From NCBI GenBank assembly GCA_947594095.1, contig CANQEA010000003.1, positions 1-52,788 of the forward strand: 52,788 nucleotides of DNA, given 5' to 3'. The position numbers and the translations under genes are program-made. The DNA comes from an uncultured Clostridia bacterium (GTDB lineage: Bacteria; Bacillota_A; Clostridia; TANB77; CAG-508). The notes beneath the pieces are model-generated. The model did not search any database and was not told the origin of the DNA. It worked only from the letters and a program-made list of their open reading frames with translations. Shown in pieces: positions 37,164-45,323 of the stretch (within the stretch, counting starts at the first letter, position 1; each line of letters begins with the position of its first letter).

Positions 37164-40100
37164 ATGTATTTAAAAAGATTAGAATTACAAGGATTTAAAT
37201 CATTTGCTGATAAAACAGAATTAGAATTTATGCCAGGAATAACAAGTGTTATTGGGCCAAATGGATCTGGGAAAAGCAATATATCAGATGCAATAAGATG
37301 GGTATTAGGAGAGCAAAGTATAAAACAATTAAGAGGAAGTAAATCTCTAGATATCATATTTGCTGGAACTCAAAACAGAAAATCATTAGGATTTGCAGAA
37401 GCATCATTAATATTTGATAATGAAGATGGTACACTTCCAATAGAATATTCAGAAGTAACGGTAACTAGAAAAATATATAGAAGCGGAGAAACTGGATATT
37501 TTATAAATAAAGTACCATGTAGATTAAAGGATGTTCTAGAACTTTTTATGGACACAGGTATTGGTAAAGATGGATATTCTATCATTGGACAAGGAAAAAT
37601 TGATGAAATATTAAGTAATAAATCAGAAGACAGAAGACACATATTTGAAGAGGCAGCAGGAATTGTAAAATACAGAGTTAGAAAACAAGAGTCTGAAAAA
37701 AAATTAGAAAGTACAAAATTAAATCTACTTAGAATTAATGATATTTTAACAGAAATTGAAGCAAATTTAGAACCACTAAAAGGACAAGCAGAAAAGGCAA
37801 AAAAATATTTAAATTTAAGAGACGAACTAAAAAGTATTGAAGTTGGTTTATTTCTATATAATATAGATAAATATAAACAAAGTTTAGAAGAAATTATTAA
37901 AGAGGAAGATGTTTATAATAGTCAATGTGTAGAAGAAGAGGAAAAGTTAGAGAGAATAAAAAGTTTAAAAGAAGAATTAAAATTAGCAGTAGATAGAATC
38001 ACTTTAGAAATAGAAGAAATGTCAAACTTAGGATTTGAAAGTCAAAAAGAAATTGAAATGTTAAACTCTAATATTAATGTTGCAGAAACTAAAATTTCAA
38101 ACAACAAAGAAAATAAAACAAGATGGGAAAAAGAGATTGAAGAGTTAAAAGCAAGAAAAGAAGAACTAGAACAAGAAATTAATCAAAAGGAAGAAAGAAA
38201 AGAAGCATTAAAGAAAAACAAGGAAAAGTTTGAAACAGAGTTAAAACAAAAAGAAGAAGAATTAGAAAAGATTACAAAAACATTGTCTGCCAAAGAACTA
38301 GAAATAGAAGGATACAAGAAAAAGGTAGAAGAAAATACAGACAAAAAATATGAACTTCAAAATGATAAAAATAAACAAGATATCGACTACAATAACTTTG
38401 AAAAAAGACAAGCACAAATAAAAACAGAAATAAACTCTTATATTTCAGAGTTGGATGCTAGTAGACTAGAAAAAGAAGAAATATCTAAAGGTTTTTATGA
38501 AGTAGAACGTAAAAAAAATGAAATAACAAAAAACATACAAGAGATATCTAAAAAGAAAGAAGAAGTTGAAAATAAAATAAAAAAATATCAAGAAAAAATT
38601 GATGAAAATGTAAATGAAGTAAGACTAAAAGAATCAAGACTTAAATTCTTGATAGAAACAGAAAAAGAAAAAGAAGGATATATTAGAAGTGTAAAATCTT
38701 TACTTAAAGATTGTGAAACAATTAAAGAACTTGGAAAAGGTATGCATGGTGTACTTGCAAATATTATTGATGTTCCAGAAAAATACCAAACAGCAATTGA
38801 AATGTGTTTAGGTGCAAGCCTTCAAAACATAGTTACACGGAACTGAAGAAGATGCTAAGAAATTAGTGGAACATTTAAGAAAAAACAATCTAGGTAGAGC
38901 GTCATTTTTACCAATATCATCTGTTAAAGGTTATAAAATTGATAAAATAAAAGGAAAAGAAGCAGGATTTATTGGCATTGCATCAGATTTAATAAAATAT
39001 GACAAAAAATATGAACAAATAATATTAAGTTTATTGGGTAGAACTGTTTTAGTAGATAATATGGATACAGCAATTAAAGTAGCAAAAACAAATGGATATA
39101 CTTTTAGAATAATTACATTAGATGGAGATGTTATAAATAATACTGGAAGTATTACGGGTGGTTCTGTTGCAAAGAAAACTGTAAACATCTTAGGAAGAGA
39201 AAAAGAGATCAAAAAACTTGAGAAACAGGTAAAAGACTTAAAGGAGAAGATCAAAAAACTTGAAGAAGAAAAGAAACAATATGAAGATTCACAAGAAAAT
39301 GTCATAGAAGAAGTTCTAGGTTTTGAAAAACAACTTCAAGAAGTAGACATTTCTTATGCTATGCAAAAGCAAAAAGTTGATATAATGAGTGAATCTATAG
39401 GAAAAATAGAAGCAAGGATTTCTAAATTAAAAGAAGAACAAGCAGAACTTGAAAATCAAAAAGTGGAAAATCAAAATAGAAAGCAAGAAATCGAAAAGGA
39501 AATAGAAACTTTAAGTAAAGAAACAGAAGAATTAACTACAGTTATAACAGAATTTGCAAGTCAAAATCAAGAAACACAAAAACAGGTAGATGATTTAAAT
39601 TTTGATATTACAAATTTAAAAATTTCAGTATCATCTTTTGATGAAAGTGAAGTTTCTATGGAAGAAATACAAGCAAGAATACGTACAGAAATAGAAAATA
39701 GCAATAAAAATATTCAAAAATATACAGATGAAATTGAACAGATGCTTAATGAAAATATTGTATTGGAACAGTCAATTAAAGAAACAAAAGAAAAAATTGA
39801 ACAAATCAAAGAAAATGTAAAAAACAGCAGTGGAAAAATAGAAGAATTGAAGCAAGAAAGAGTGGCTAAAAACGAGAATTTAGAAAAACAAGAAAAAGAA
39901 ATAAGTGAAAAATTTAAAGTAATAGAAGATTTAAAAGCACAAATTGTAAAAATAGATGTAAGAAAAACTAAAGCACAAGATGAAATTACTACTATTGTAA
40001 ACAAAATGTGGGAAGATTATGAACTTACTCCAAACCAAGTTACAGATTATGAAAAACCAGAAAATGTAGCTTTAACGCAAAAGAAAGTAAATCGTATGCG

Positions 40101-40716
40101 TGGAGAAATGAAAGAGCTAGGAGATGTAAATGTTGGAGCTATAGATGAATATCAAAACTTAAAGCAAAGATATGACTTCATGTGTGAGCAACGTGTGGAT
40201 TTAGAACAAACAATGAGTAAACTAAGGAATATTATTCAAGAAATGACAACCACTATGAAAGAACAATTTAAAGAAAAATTTGAAATAATAAATAAAAATT
40301 TTGACGAAGTATTTAAAGAATTATTTGGTGGAGGAAAAGCGAGCCTAAAACTAACAGATGAACAAGATATCTTAGAATGTGGAATTGATATTAATGTTCA
40401 ACCACCAGGGAAAAAACTACAAAATATGATGTTGCTATCTGGTGGAGAAAGGGCATTTACTGCAATAGCACTATTATTTGCAATTTTAAAAATTAATCCA
40501 GCACCATTCTGCGTACTAGATGAAATAGAAGCAGCTTTAGATGATGTTAATGTATATCGTTATGCGGAATATTTAAAGAAGTTTTCAAAACAAACTCAAT
40601 TTTTAATTATTACTCATAGAAAAGGAACAATGGAAGCAGCAGATACTGTATATGGCGTAACTATGGAGGAAAACGGAATTTCTAAATTATTATCTATGAA
40701 ACTTGCAAATACATAA
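37164..40716 (+). CDS. smc: Chromosome segregation/condensin ATPase SMC (needs +1 shift at CGG)
   Basis: Smc forms ring-shaped dimers that organise and segregate the chromosome. Seen in order: N-terminal FKSFADKTEL and Walker A IGPNGSGKSN, ADAIRWVLGEQ-like segment, a first long coiled coil (about 170-490), hinge (about 510-670), a second coiled coil, then the ABC signature LLSGGERAFTAIALLFAIL and Walker B FCVLDEIEAALDD. At 38838, inside the hinge, the 0-frame reads GTT ACA CGG AAC TGA and stops at once. Dropping the C gives NIVTGTEEDAKKLVEHLR. The reconstructed length, 1,183 residues, is the normal Smc length. Without the shift the second half of the ATPase would be lost. Confidence 0.95.
38838..38841 (+). 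other. CGG +1 recoding site in smc
   Basis: 0-frame GTT ACA CGG AAC TGA is a stop two codons later. Without C38838: GTT ACA GGA ACT GAA GAA GAT, the expected hinge sequence. Confidence 0.92.
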
Positions 40717-40740
40717 AGAGAGCTAGAGTAGCTCTCTTTA
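40715..40740. terminator. Bidirectional terminator between smc and the DUF2442 gene
   Basis: Ten-base stem AAAGAGAGCT (40715-40724) / AGCTCTCTTT (40730-40739). It sits just before the restored stop of the DUF2442 gene at 40746. Confidence 0.85.
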
Positions 40741-40745
40741 TTAGT

Positions 40746-40995
40746 TTATTGAATAAAAGAATTATCCCATAGTTCATTACAAGATAAATCAATTTCATCA
40801 TTCCATGAAATTCCATAACCCCCGAGTATCTACTTTAACTTGTTCAAATAATCCTTTTACAGTTATAAGAGATTGAAAATTAGACCATTTATCAAATAAT
40901 TTACTAACATCATAATACTTAATTACTTCATTTTCAAAGACTATTTCTAAAATATAGTTTTCTAATGGTTTAACATTTTTTATTTTATGAAACAT
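40746..40995 (-). CDS. DUF2442 protein, probable antitoxin partner (needs +1 shift at CGG)
   Basis: An 82-residue protein starting MFHKIKNVKPLENYILEIVF. The 0-frame reads GAT ACT CGG GGG TTA and stops at 40798. Leaving out the C gives VDTGGYGISWNDEIDLSCN, the diagnostic C-terminal block of DUF2442 (G-x-x-I-x-W-x-x-E-I-D-L-S), and a final ELWDNSFIQ. DUF2442 genes are regularly paired with DUF4160 genes as putative toxin-antitoxin modules, and a DUF4160 gene lies ten bases upstream here. AGGAGG precedes the start. Confidence 0.85.
40821..40824 (-). other. CGG +1 recoding site in the DUF2442 gene
   Basis: Minus strand 0-frame GAT ACT CGG GGG TTA TGG stops at 40798. Without the C (plus-strand G40824): GAT ACT GGG GGT TAT GGA ATT TCA TGG AAT. 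Confidence 0.9.
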
Positions 40996-41005
40996 ACAAT
41001 ACCTC

Positions 41006-41260
41006 CTAATTTAGAGGGGCAATTTTTTTGAAATTTTGTGTAGTCCAAATATTTAAAACTTCTTCTTTATGTATTTTTAACCATTCTTGAACTAGTTTTA
41101 ATGCTCTAGATGGTAGATCTCCTTCTATTAAGTCACCAGTTTTAATATTAATTACCCCCATATATTCGCCATATATAGCGTGAATATGTGGTGGATTATG
41201 TTCTACTTGTTGGAAATACATTTTTATTAGTATTCCGTAAAAATTAGATAATATTGGCAT
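41006..41260 (-). CDS. DUF4160 protein, probable toxin partner
   Basis: An 84-residue protein with the DUF4160 core: an N-terminal FYGILIKMYFQQ segment, HNPPHIHAIYGEY (the family PPHIHV-type motif) and a C-terminal AL-x-LVQEWLKIHKEEVL helix. DUF4160 is commonly encoded next to DUF2442, and the pair is listed among putative type II toxin-antitoxin modules; the toxic activity is not well established. AGGAGG precedes the start. The DUF2442 gene follows ten bases after its stop. Confidence 0.85.
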   Translation of the reverse strand: MPILSNFYGILIKMYFQQVEHNPPHIHAIYGEYMGVINIKTGDLIEGDLPSRALKLVQEWLKIHKEEVLNIWTTQNFKKIAPLN

Positions 41261-41345
41261 AACTTAATCCTCCTTTTATTATAAATTAAAATTAAAAAAA
41301 ATCAATATATTTGTGAAATAAAGTTAAAATTATATTGTTTATAAT

Positions 41346-41990
41346 TCAAACTTTTATTAATGCTTTTATTTTCTCAAACTTTGCATCACCAATTCCACTT
41401 ACTTTTTTAATATCCTCAATAGTTTTAAATTTTCCATTTTCTTTTCTATAATTAATAATTTTTAAAGCAGTAGATGGACCAATGCCAGGAAGAGTTTCAA
41501 GTTCAGTTTGACTAGCTGTATTAATATTTACAATTGTATTTTTAGTAGAATTGTTATAAGTTTTTGAAGAACTAGAAGTTTGTGTTCCTGAACCTTGAAA
41601 ATTTGAATTATCTACTGACGTATTCTGTTCCAATTCTCCCTTTTTAGGAATATAAATTTTTGTGCCATCTTCCAGTATTTCTGCTAAATTAATATTAGAA
41701 ATATCTGCATCTTCTTTTAATCCCCCTGCTTTTTCAATAGCATCTGAAACTCTACAATTTTGTTCTAATTCGACAATACCCTCCTGATTTACTTGACCAG
41801 ATACATGTACAACAATTTTTGCATTTTCTTTAGTTTCTTTACTAGATTCATTTGTATTTGTATTCTCAATATTTAAATTTTCTAATTGAGGTTGTTCATC
41901 TTTAGAATATACAAAATAGCAAATAGTTCCAATTATAGCTATTACTATTATTAATATAATTTTATAATTTTTATTTTTTAATAAATTCAT
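41346..41990 (-). CDS. comEA: Competence DNA-binding protein ComEA
   Basis: A 214-residue membrane-anchored DNA receptor for natural transformation. N-terminal membrane helix (about 8-27), a SLBB domain (VVHVSGQVNQEGIVEL, about 60-115), a Ser/Asn-rich linker, then two helix-hairpin-helix units: INTASQTELETLPGIGPSTA and FKTIEDIKKVSGIGDAKFE. It passes DNA to ComEC, which is encoded elsewhere in this window, so both parts of the uptake channel are present. Complete, without CGG sites. Confidence 0.93.
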   Translation of the reverse strand: MNLLKNKNYKIILIIVIAIIGTICYFVYSKDEQPQLENLNIENTNTNESSKETKENAKIVVHVSGQVNQEGIVELEQNCRVSDAIEKAGGLKEDADISNINLAEILEDGTKIYIPKKGELEQNTSVDNSNFQGSGTQTSSSSKTYNNSTKNTIVNINTASQTELETLPGIGPSTALKIINYRKENGKFKTIEDIKKVSGIGDAKFEKIKALIKV

Positions 41991-42031
41991 AAGATCAGTC
42001 CTTTCTTTATTGAAATAATTAAGTAAAATTA

Positions 42032-42060
42032 TTGAATTTTTTTGTAAAATAGTTTATTAT
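42032..42060 (+). promoter_or_regulatory. Promoter of the D,D-carboxypeptidase gene
   Basis: TTGAAT (42032-42037), 17-base spacer, TATTAT (42055-42060). Confidence 0.55.
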
Positions 42061-42082
42061 ATTTGTAGAAAAGGAGAAAAAG

Positions 42083-43285
42083 ATGAAGAAAAAAATAATT
42101 GCAATAATGTTATTTATTATACTAGTATTTACAAACTGTGCTGTATTTGCAGATACCGAAGAGCCAGAGCTTACTGCACAAGGAGTAATTTTGATAGATA
42201 CAAACACAGAAAAAATCCTTTATGAAAAAAATGCAGATGAAAAATTATATCCAGCAAGTACTACAAAAATTATGACAGCTATTATAACATTAGAAAATAG
42301 CAAACTAACAGATGAAGTAACAGTTAGTTATGATGCAGTTATGTCTGTACCAGAGGGATATTCAAAGGCAGATTTACAAATAGGGGAGACACTTACTGTA
42401 GAAGAGCTTTTGCAAGTTTTACTTGTACATTCTGCAAATGATGCGGCAAATGTTTTAGCAGAATATGTGGGTGGATCAGAAGAAAGCTTTGTATCTATGA
42501 TGAATACAAAGGCACATGATTTAAACTTAGACAATACACATTTTACAAATGCATATGGAAAACATGACGAAAATCATTATACATCTGCAAGAGATTTAGC
42601 AAAACTTATGAAGTATTGCATCAAAAATGAAGAGTTTAGAAAAATATCAGGAAGTGCATCTTGTGCAATACCTGCAACAAATTTACATAGTGAAAGAATT
42701 TATACAAACACAAACGAATTATTACTTCCAAATAGTAGAAACTATTTATCATATGTTACAACTGGAAAAACAGGATATACTTCTCAAGCCCAAGATTGTT
42801 TAGTATCATCTGCATATCAAAATGATATGGAACTAATAGGAGTTGTTCTAGGAGCTGATTCAAATACGACTTCTAGATTTCAAGAAACAAGAAAACTTTA
42901 TAAATATGGATATGATAACTATTCTATAAAAACAATAATAATGCAAGGAACAACTATAGAAAATATTGAAGTACAAAATGGAACACAGGATACTAAAAGT
43001 TTAGATTTAAATTGTAAACAAGATATAAAAGCACTTTTAAAAAATGATATAAATTTAGATGAATTTCAACCTGAAATAACTTTAAACAAGGATATCAAAG
43101 CTCCAATTTATGAAGGAGATGAATTAGGAACAATAAAATATGTAATAGGCGACGAAACATATGAAACAAAATTAATTGCTTCACATGATGTTGAAAAATC
43201 TATGGTTTTAACATATTGTTTGTGGACTATGGGAATAGGACTAGTAGTAGCTATTATAATAATAAAAATTAGAGAACATAAATAA
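42083..43285 (+). CDS. D-alanyl-D-alanine carboxypeptidase (PBP5/DacF family)
   Basis: A 400-residue penicillin-binding protein that trims the terminal D-Ala of stem peptides. Signal peptide (residues 1 to about 25, ending VFA), then the three active-site motifs: PASTTKIMTA (S-x-x-K, nucleophile Ser), HSANDAANV (S-x-N) and TTGKTGYT (K-T-G). A C-terminal beta domain follows, and a hydrophobic helix at about 373-394 anchors the enzyme. It could be the sporulation-linked DacF or a vegetative DacA; the sequence alone does not decide. A hairpin repeat between it and the convergent LCP gene acts as terminator. Confidence 0.92.
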   Translation: MKKKIIAIMLFIILVFTNCAVFADTEEPELTAQGVILIDTNTEKILYEKNADEKLYPASTTKIMTAIITLENSKLTDEVTVSYDAVMSVPEGYSKADLQIGETLTVEELLQVLLVHSANDAANVLAEYVGGSEESFVSMMNTKAHDLNLDNTHFTNAYGKHDENHYTSARDLAKLMKYCIKNEEFRKISGSASCAIPATNLHSERIYTNTNELLLPNSRNYLSYVTTGKTGYTSQAQDCLVSSAYQNDMELIGVVLGADSNTTSRFQETRKLYKYGYDNYSIKTIIMQGTTIENIEVQNGTQDTKSLDLNCKQDIKALLKNDINLDEFQPEITLNKDIKAPIYEGDELGTIKYVIGDETYETKLIASHDVEKSMVLTYCLWTMGIGLVVAIIIIKIREHK

Positions 43286-43292
43286 AATCTAT

Positions 43293-43333
43293 ATGTTTTT
43301 GGGATGGTCAAAAACACATCCCAAAAACATCAT
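43293..43333. repeat. REP-like hairpin, copy 4 (composite; overlaps LCP gene stop)
   Basis: Perfect 14-base arms ATGTTTTTGGGATG (43293-43306) / CATCCCAAAAACAT (43317-43330). The loop carries GTCAAAAACA, as in the right half of copy 2, so the element looks like a forward and a reverse unit joined. The stop TGA of the minus-strand LCP gene (43332-43330) lies inside it. It probably also terminates both convergent genes. Confidence 0.85.
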
Positions 43334-44668
43334 TTATAATTTTGACCCAATATTACTGTTAAATCAACTTTAGATGATGTAGTTATATTAGATTCTTGTG
43401 CTACAGTGCCTACACCTAAAATCTTTTTTATATCAGATGTAACAGATTCTCTTATATTATTTGGATTAACAATTGTTGTTTTAGAAGTTGTTTCAGCATT
43501 TCCTGTTCTAGTTACATTATAACCTGATTCAGTTAAGGCATCTACTGCTTTTTGTAAAAGTTTTCCTTGACCACTACCATTTAAAACTTCTATTTTTAGC
43601 TCAGAGGTTGAAGTAGTAGTACTTGTTGCACCTTCTACGGAATTATCTCCTTCAGAACTTTCAGTTTCTTCTGGGTTATCATAAAATAATTCTTGAATTA
43701 AATCTTTTGTTTCTTCTTCATCTGGAAGAAATACCCATGCTTTATTACTATTTTTATCTGTATTTTCTCCAGGAAGAGTTCCAGTTGACAAATTCTCAGT
43801 ACTAAATTCTACCGCATAAGGTAAATAATCTTTTATCTCAGACATTTGTATATTTGTTATAACATATTGGTTAGCAATATCTAATATTTCTCCAAGATGA
43901 AATATATTTTCAGGTTTAAGAGTTTGTTTTAATACTTGAGTTACAAATTCTCTTTGAGTTTTCATTCTTCCTGTGTCATTGTCTCCATATTCAGTAGGAT
44001 AGCTTGTTCCATCGGTATTATGTCTAAATCTAACTAATTGTTCTGCTTTGTCTCCATCTAACAGTTGCTCACCTGCTTTTAAATGAATGTGTAAATCTTG
44101 AGAAGTATCATCATAATCCATATCAATTGGAACATTATAAGTTACTCCTCCAATTGCATCTACAAGTTTAATAAATCCTTCTGTTTTTACAATGATATAA
44201 TTTTTAAGATCTAACCCTGTTATTTTATTTACAACGTCTAATACCATTTGAGGATTTTCTTGTTTACTATATAGAGAGTTTAATCTATCATAAGCAGACG
44301 CTTTAGATGGAGTATCTCCAGTATAAGTGTCTCTTGGAATAGAAAGAAGAGCAGCTTTTTGAGTATTTGGATTATAAGAGGCAACCATTATTGTATCAGT
44401 TAATAATGAGCCAGTTTCATCTGTACTAATTCCAAGTATTAATGTTTGAAATTCACCCAAGTCCTTTTTGGTATTTTCGTCATGACCTGCAAGTGTTGCA
44501 AGTATCCCACTTAGGCCTCCACCGATTTTTAATAGTTTTATATGCAAAAACACCACCAGAGACTACTAGTAATAAAACTAATACTAATAAAACTTTTTTC
44601 CATAGGCTTCTTTTCTTAGTTTTTTTCTTTTTTTTATTTTTAGAGTTTTTAACTTGTTTATTAACCAA
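43330..44668 (-). CDS. LytR-CpsA-Psr family wall-polymer ligase (needs +1 shift at CGG)
   Basis: A 445-residue membrane-anchored LCP protein, which attaches teichoic acid-like or other phosphopolymers to peptidoglycan. Lys-rich cytoplasmic tail (1-22), membrane helix (about 24-43), then after the shift the LCP domain: TDTIMVASYNP, LLSIPRDTYTGD (catalytic Arg/Asp), DAIGGVTYNVPIDMDYDD and QLVRFRHN. A C-terminal LytR_C domain follows (LKIEVLNGSGQGKLLQKAVD). At 44524 the 0-frame reads ATT AAA AAT CGG TGG and ends at 44480. Omitting the C gives TIKNGGGLSGILATLAGHD. Without the shift the membrane anchor would be separated from the enzyme. The zinc-ribbon gene upstream overlaps it by eight bases. 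Confidence 0.92.
44521..44524 (-). other. CGG +1 recoding site in the LCP gene
   Basis: Minus strand 0-frame AAA AAT CGG TGG AGG CCT stops at 44480. Without the C (plus-strand G44524): AAA AAT GGT GGA GGC CTA AGT GGG ATA. Confidence 0.9.
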
Positions 44669-44954
44669 AAATATCCACTCCTAAATTAGAATTTCCTGAA
44701 TTTTTCTTTGCTGTATTATTTCCAATATTTCCTTTATAGGCTTCCATACCATCATATCCTAAAAATCTATTTAAATTTTTTAAGGAAATTCCTGTTTCAC
44801 CAGAAATAATATCTAAAGAAGAATTAAAACCATTTTCTTCAATATATCCTTTAAATGTATTAAATTCGAATGTATCTTTTGTTTTACATTTAGGGCAAAT
44901 ATCTCCTTCAGATATAAAAAAGCTACCACATCTACTACATTTATTAAAATCCAT
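44661..44954 (-). CDS. Zinc-ribbon protein, unknown role
   Basis: A 97-residue protein with an N-terminal Cys4 zinc ribbon (CSRCG at about 6-10 and CPKCK at about 20-24), followed by a charged helical region and an Asn/Gly-rich tail ending GVDIFG. The small ribbon resembles regulatory adaptors that bind nucleic acid or protein, but no family was recognised. Its stop overlaps the start of the LCP gene by eight bases, so translation is probably coupled. Confidence 0.75.
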   Translation of the reverse strand: MDFNKCSRCGSFFISEGDICPKCKTKDTFEFNTFKGYIEENGFNSSLDIISGETGISLKNLNRFLGYDGMEAYKGNIGNNTAKKNSGNSNLGVDIFG

Positions 44955-45323
44955 TTCTATTATCCTCCTAAAATTTATCTTTTGACAAAATAATTTACAG
45001 TATAAAAAAATTCATTTTATATATACAATAAATGACATTAAAATTATTCTAACATAAAATAAAAAAAAAATAAAGGGGATTAATAAAAGTTTCTTATAAA
45101 TTGTTTTGAAAAAATTTTAAATCCTTGTTGCCCTAAGTCATTTAGCGATTTAGTTAACAAAATGTAATAAAAATATAATACAAAAGAAATAATTTTAATA
45201 TTGTTAAACCCGTAGTAATGAAGCGTTTGACGCTTTTCATGTTATTGATTTACTACATAAAAAAGACTATACTAAACTTAGTATATTATATAAATTAAAG
45301 AAATTACTTATGGAGGAAGTATT
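44955..45323. other. 369-base intergenic region before the giant surface protein gene
   Basis: No reading frame of note. It contains a nested hairpin at 45212-45256 (outer GTAGTAA/TTACTAC, inner ATGAA-GCG/CGC-TT-TTCAT) and a perfect palindrome TATACTAA-AC-TTAGTATA (45268-45285) shortly before the ribosome site GGAGG. The first could be a structured leader or operator, the second an operator; neither matches a riboswitch I know. Confidence 0.5.

Noticed and set aside
11833..44524. Plain sequencing error as the sole explanation of the ten frame breaks
   Set aside because: Not excluded, but less likely: a base-calling error before GG should hit all codon phases, including TGG, AGG and boundary GG, yet all ten fall exactly before a GGN glycine codon. 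Other CGG trinucleotides in other phases show no frame break. Only raw reads can settle it.
11833..44524. Simple reassignment of CGG to another amino acid
   Set aside because: Reading CGG as any single amino acid keeps the wrong frame and runs into a stop soon after. The downstream frame must change by one.
8875..44668. Treating mfd, dnaE, smc, comEC and the other split genes as pseudogenes or as two separate genes each
   Set aside because: Each carries only the one lesion type, the same C before GGN, with no other stop or indel, and several are normally essential. Single reading frames with a +1 step explain the data better.
45209..45256. A c-di-GMP or other known riboswitch upstream of the giant surface gene
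   Set aside because: The pairing pattern and loop sequences do not contain the conserved bases of the riboswitch classes I know.
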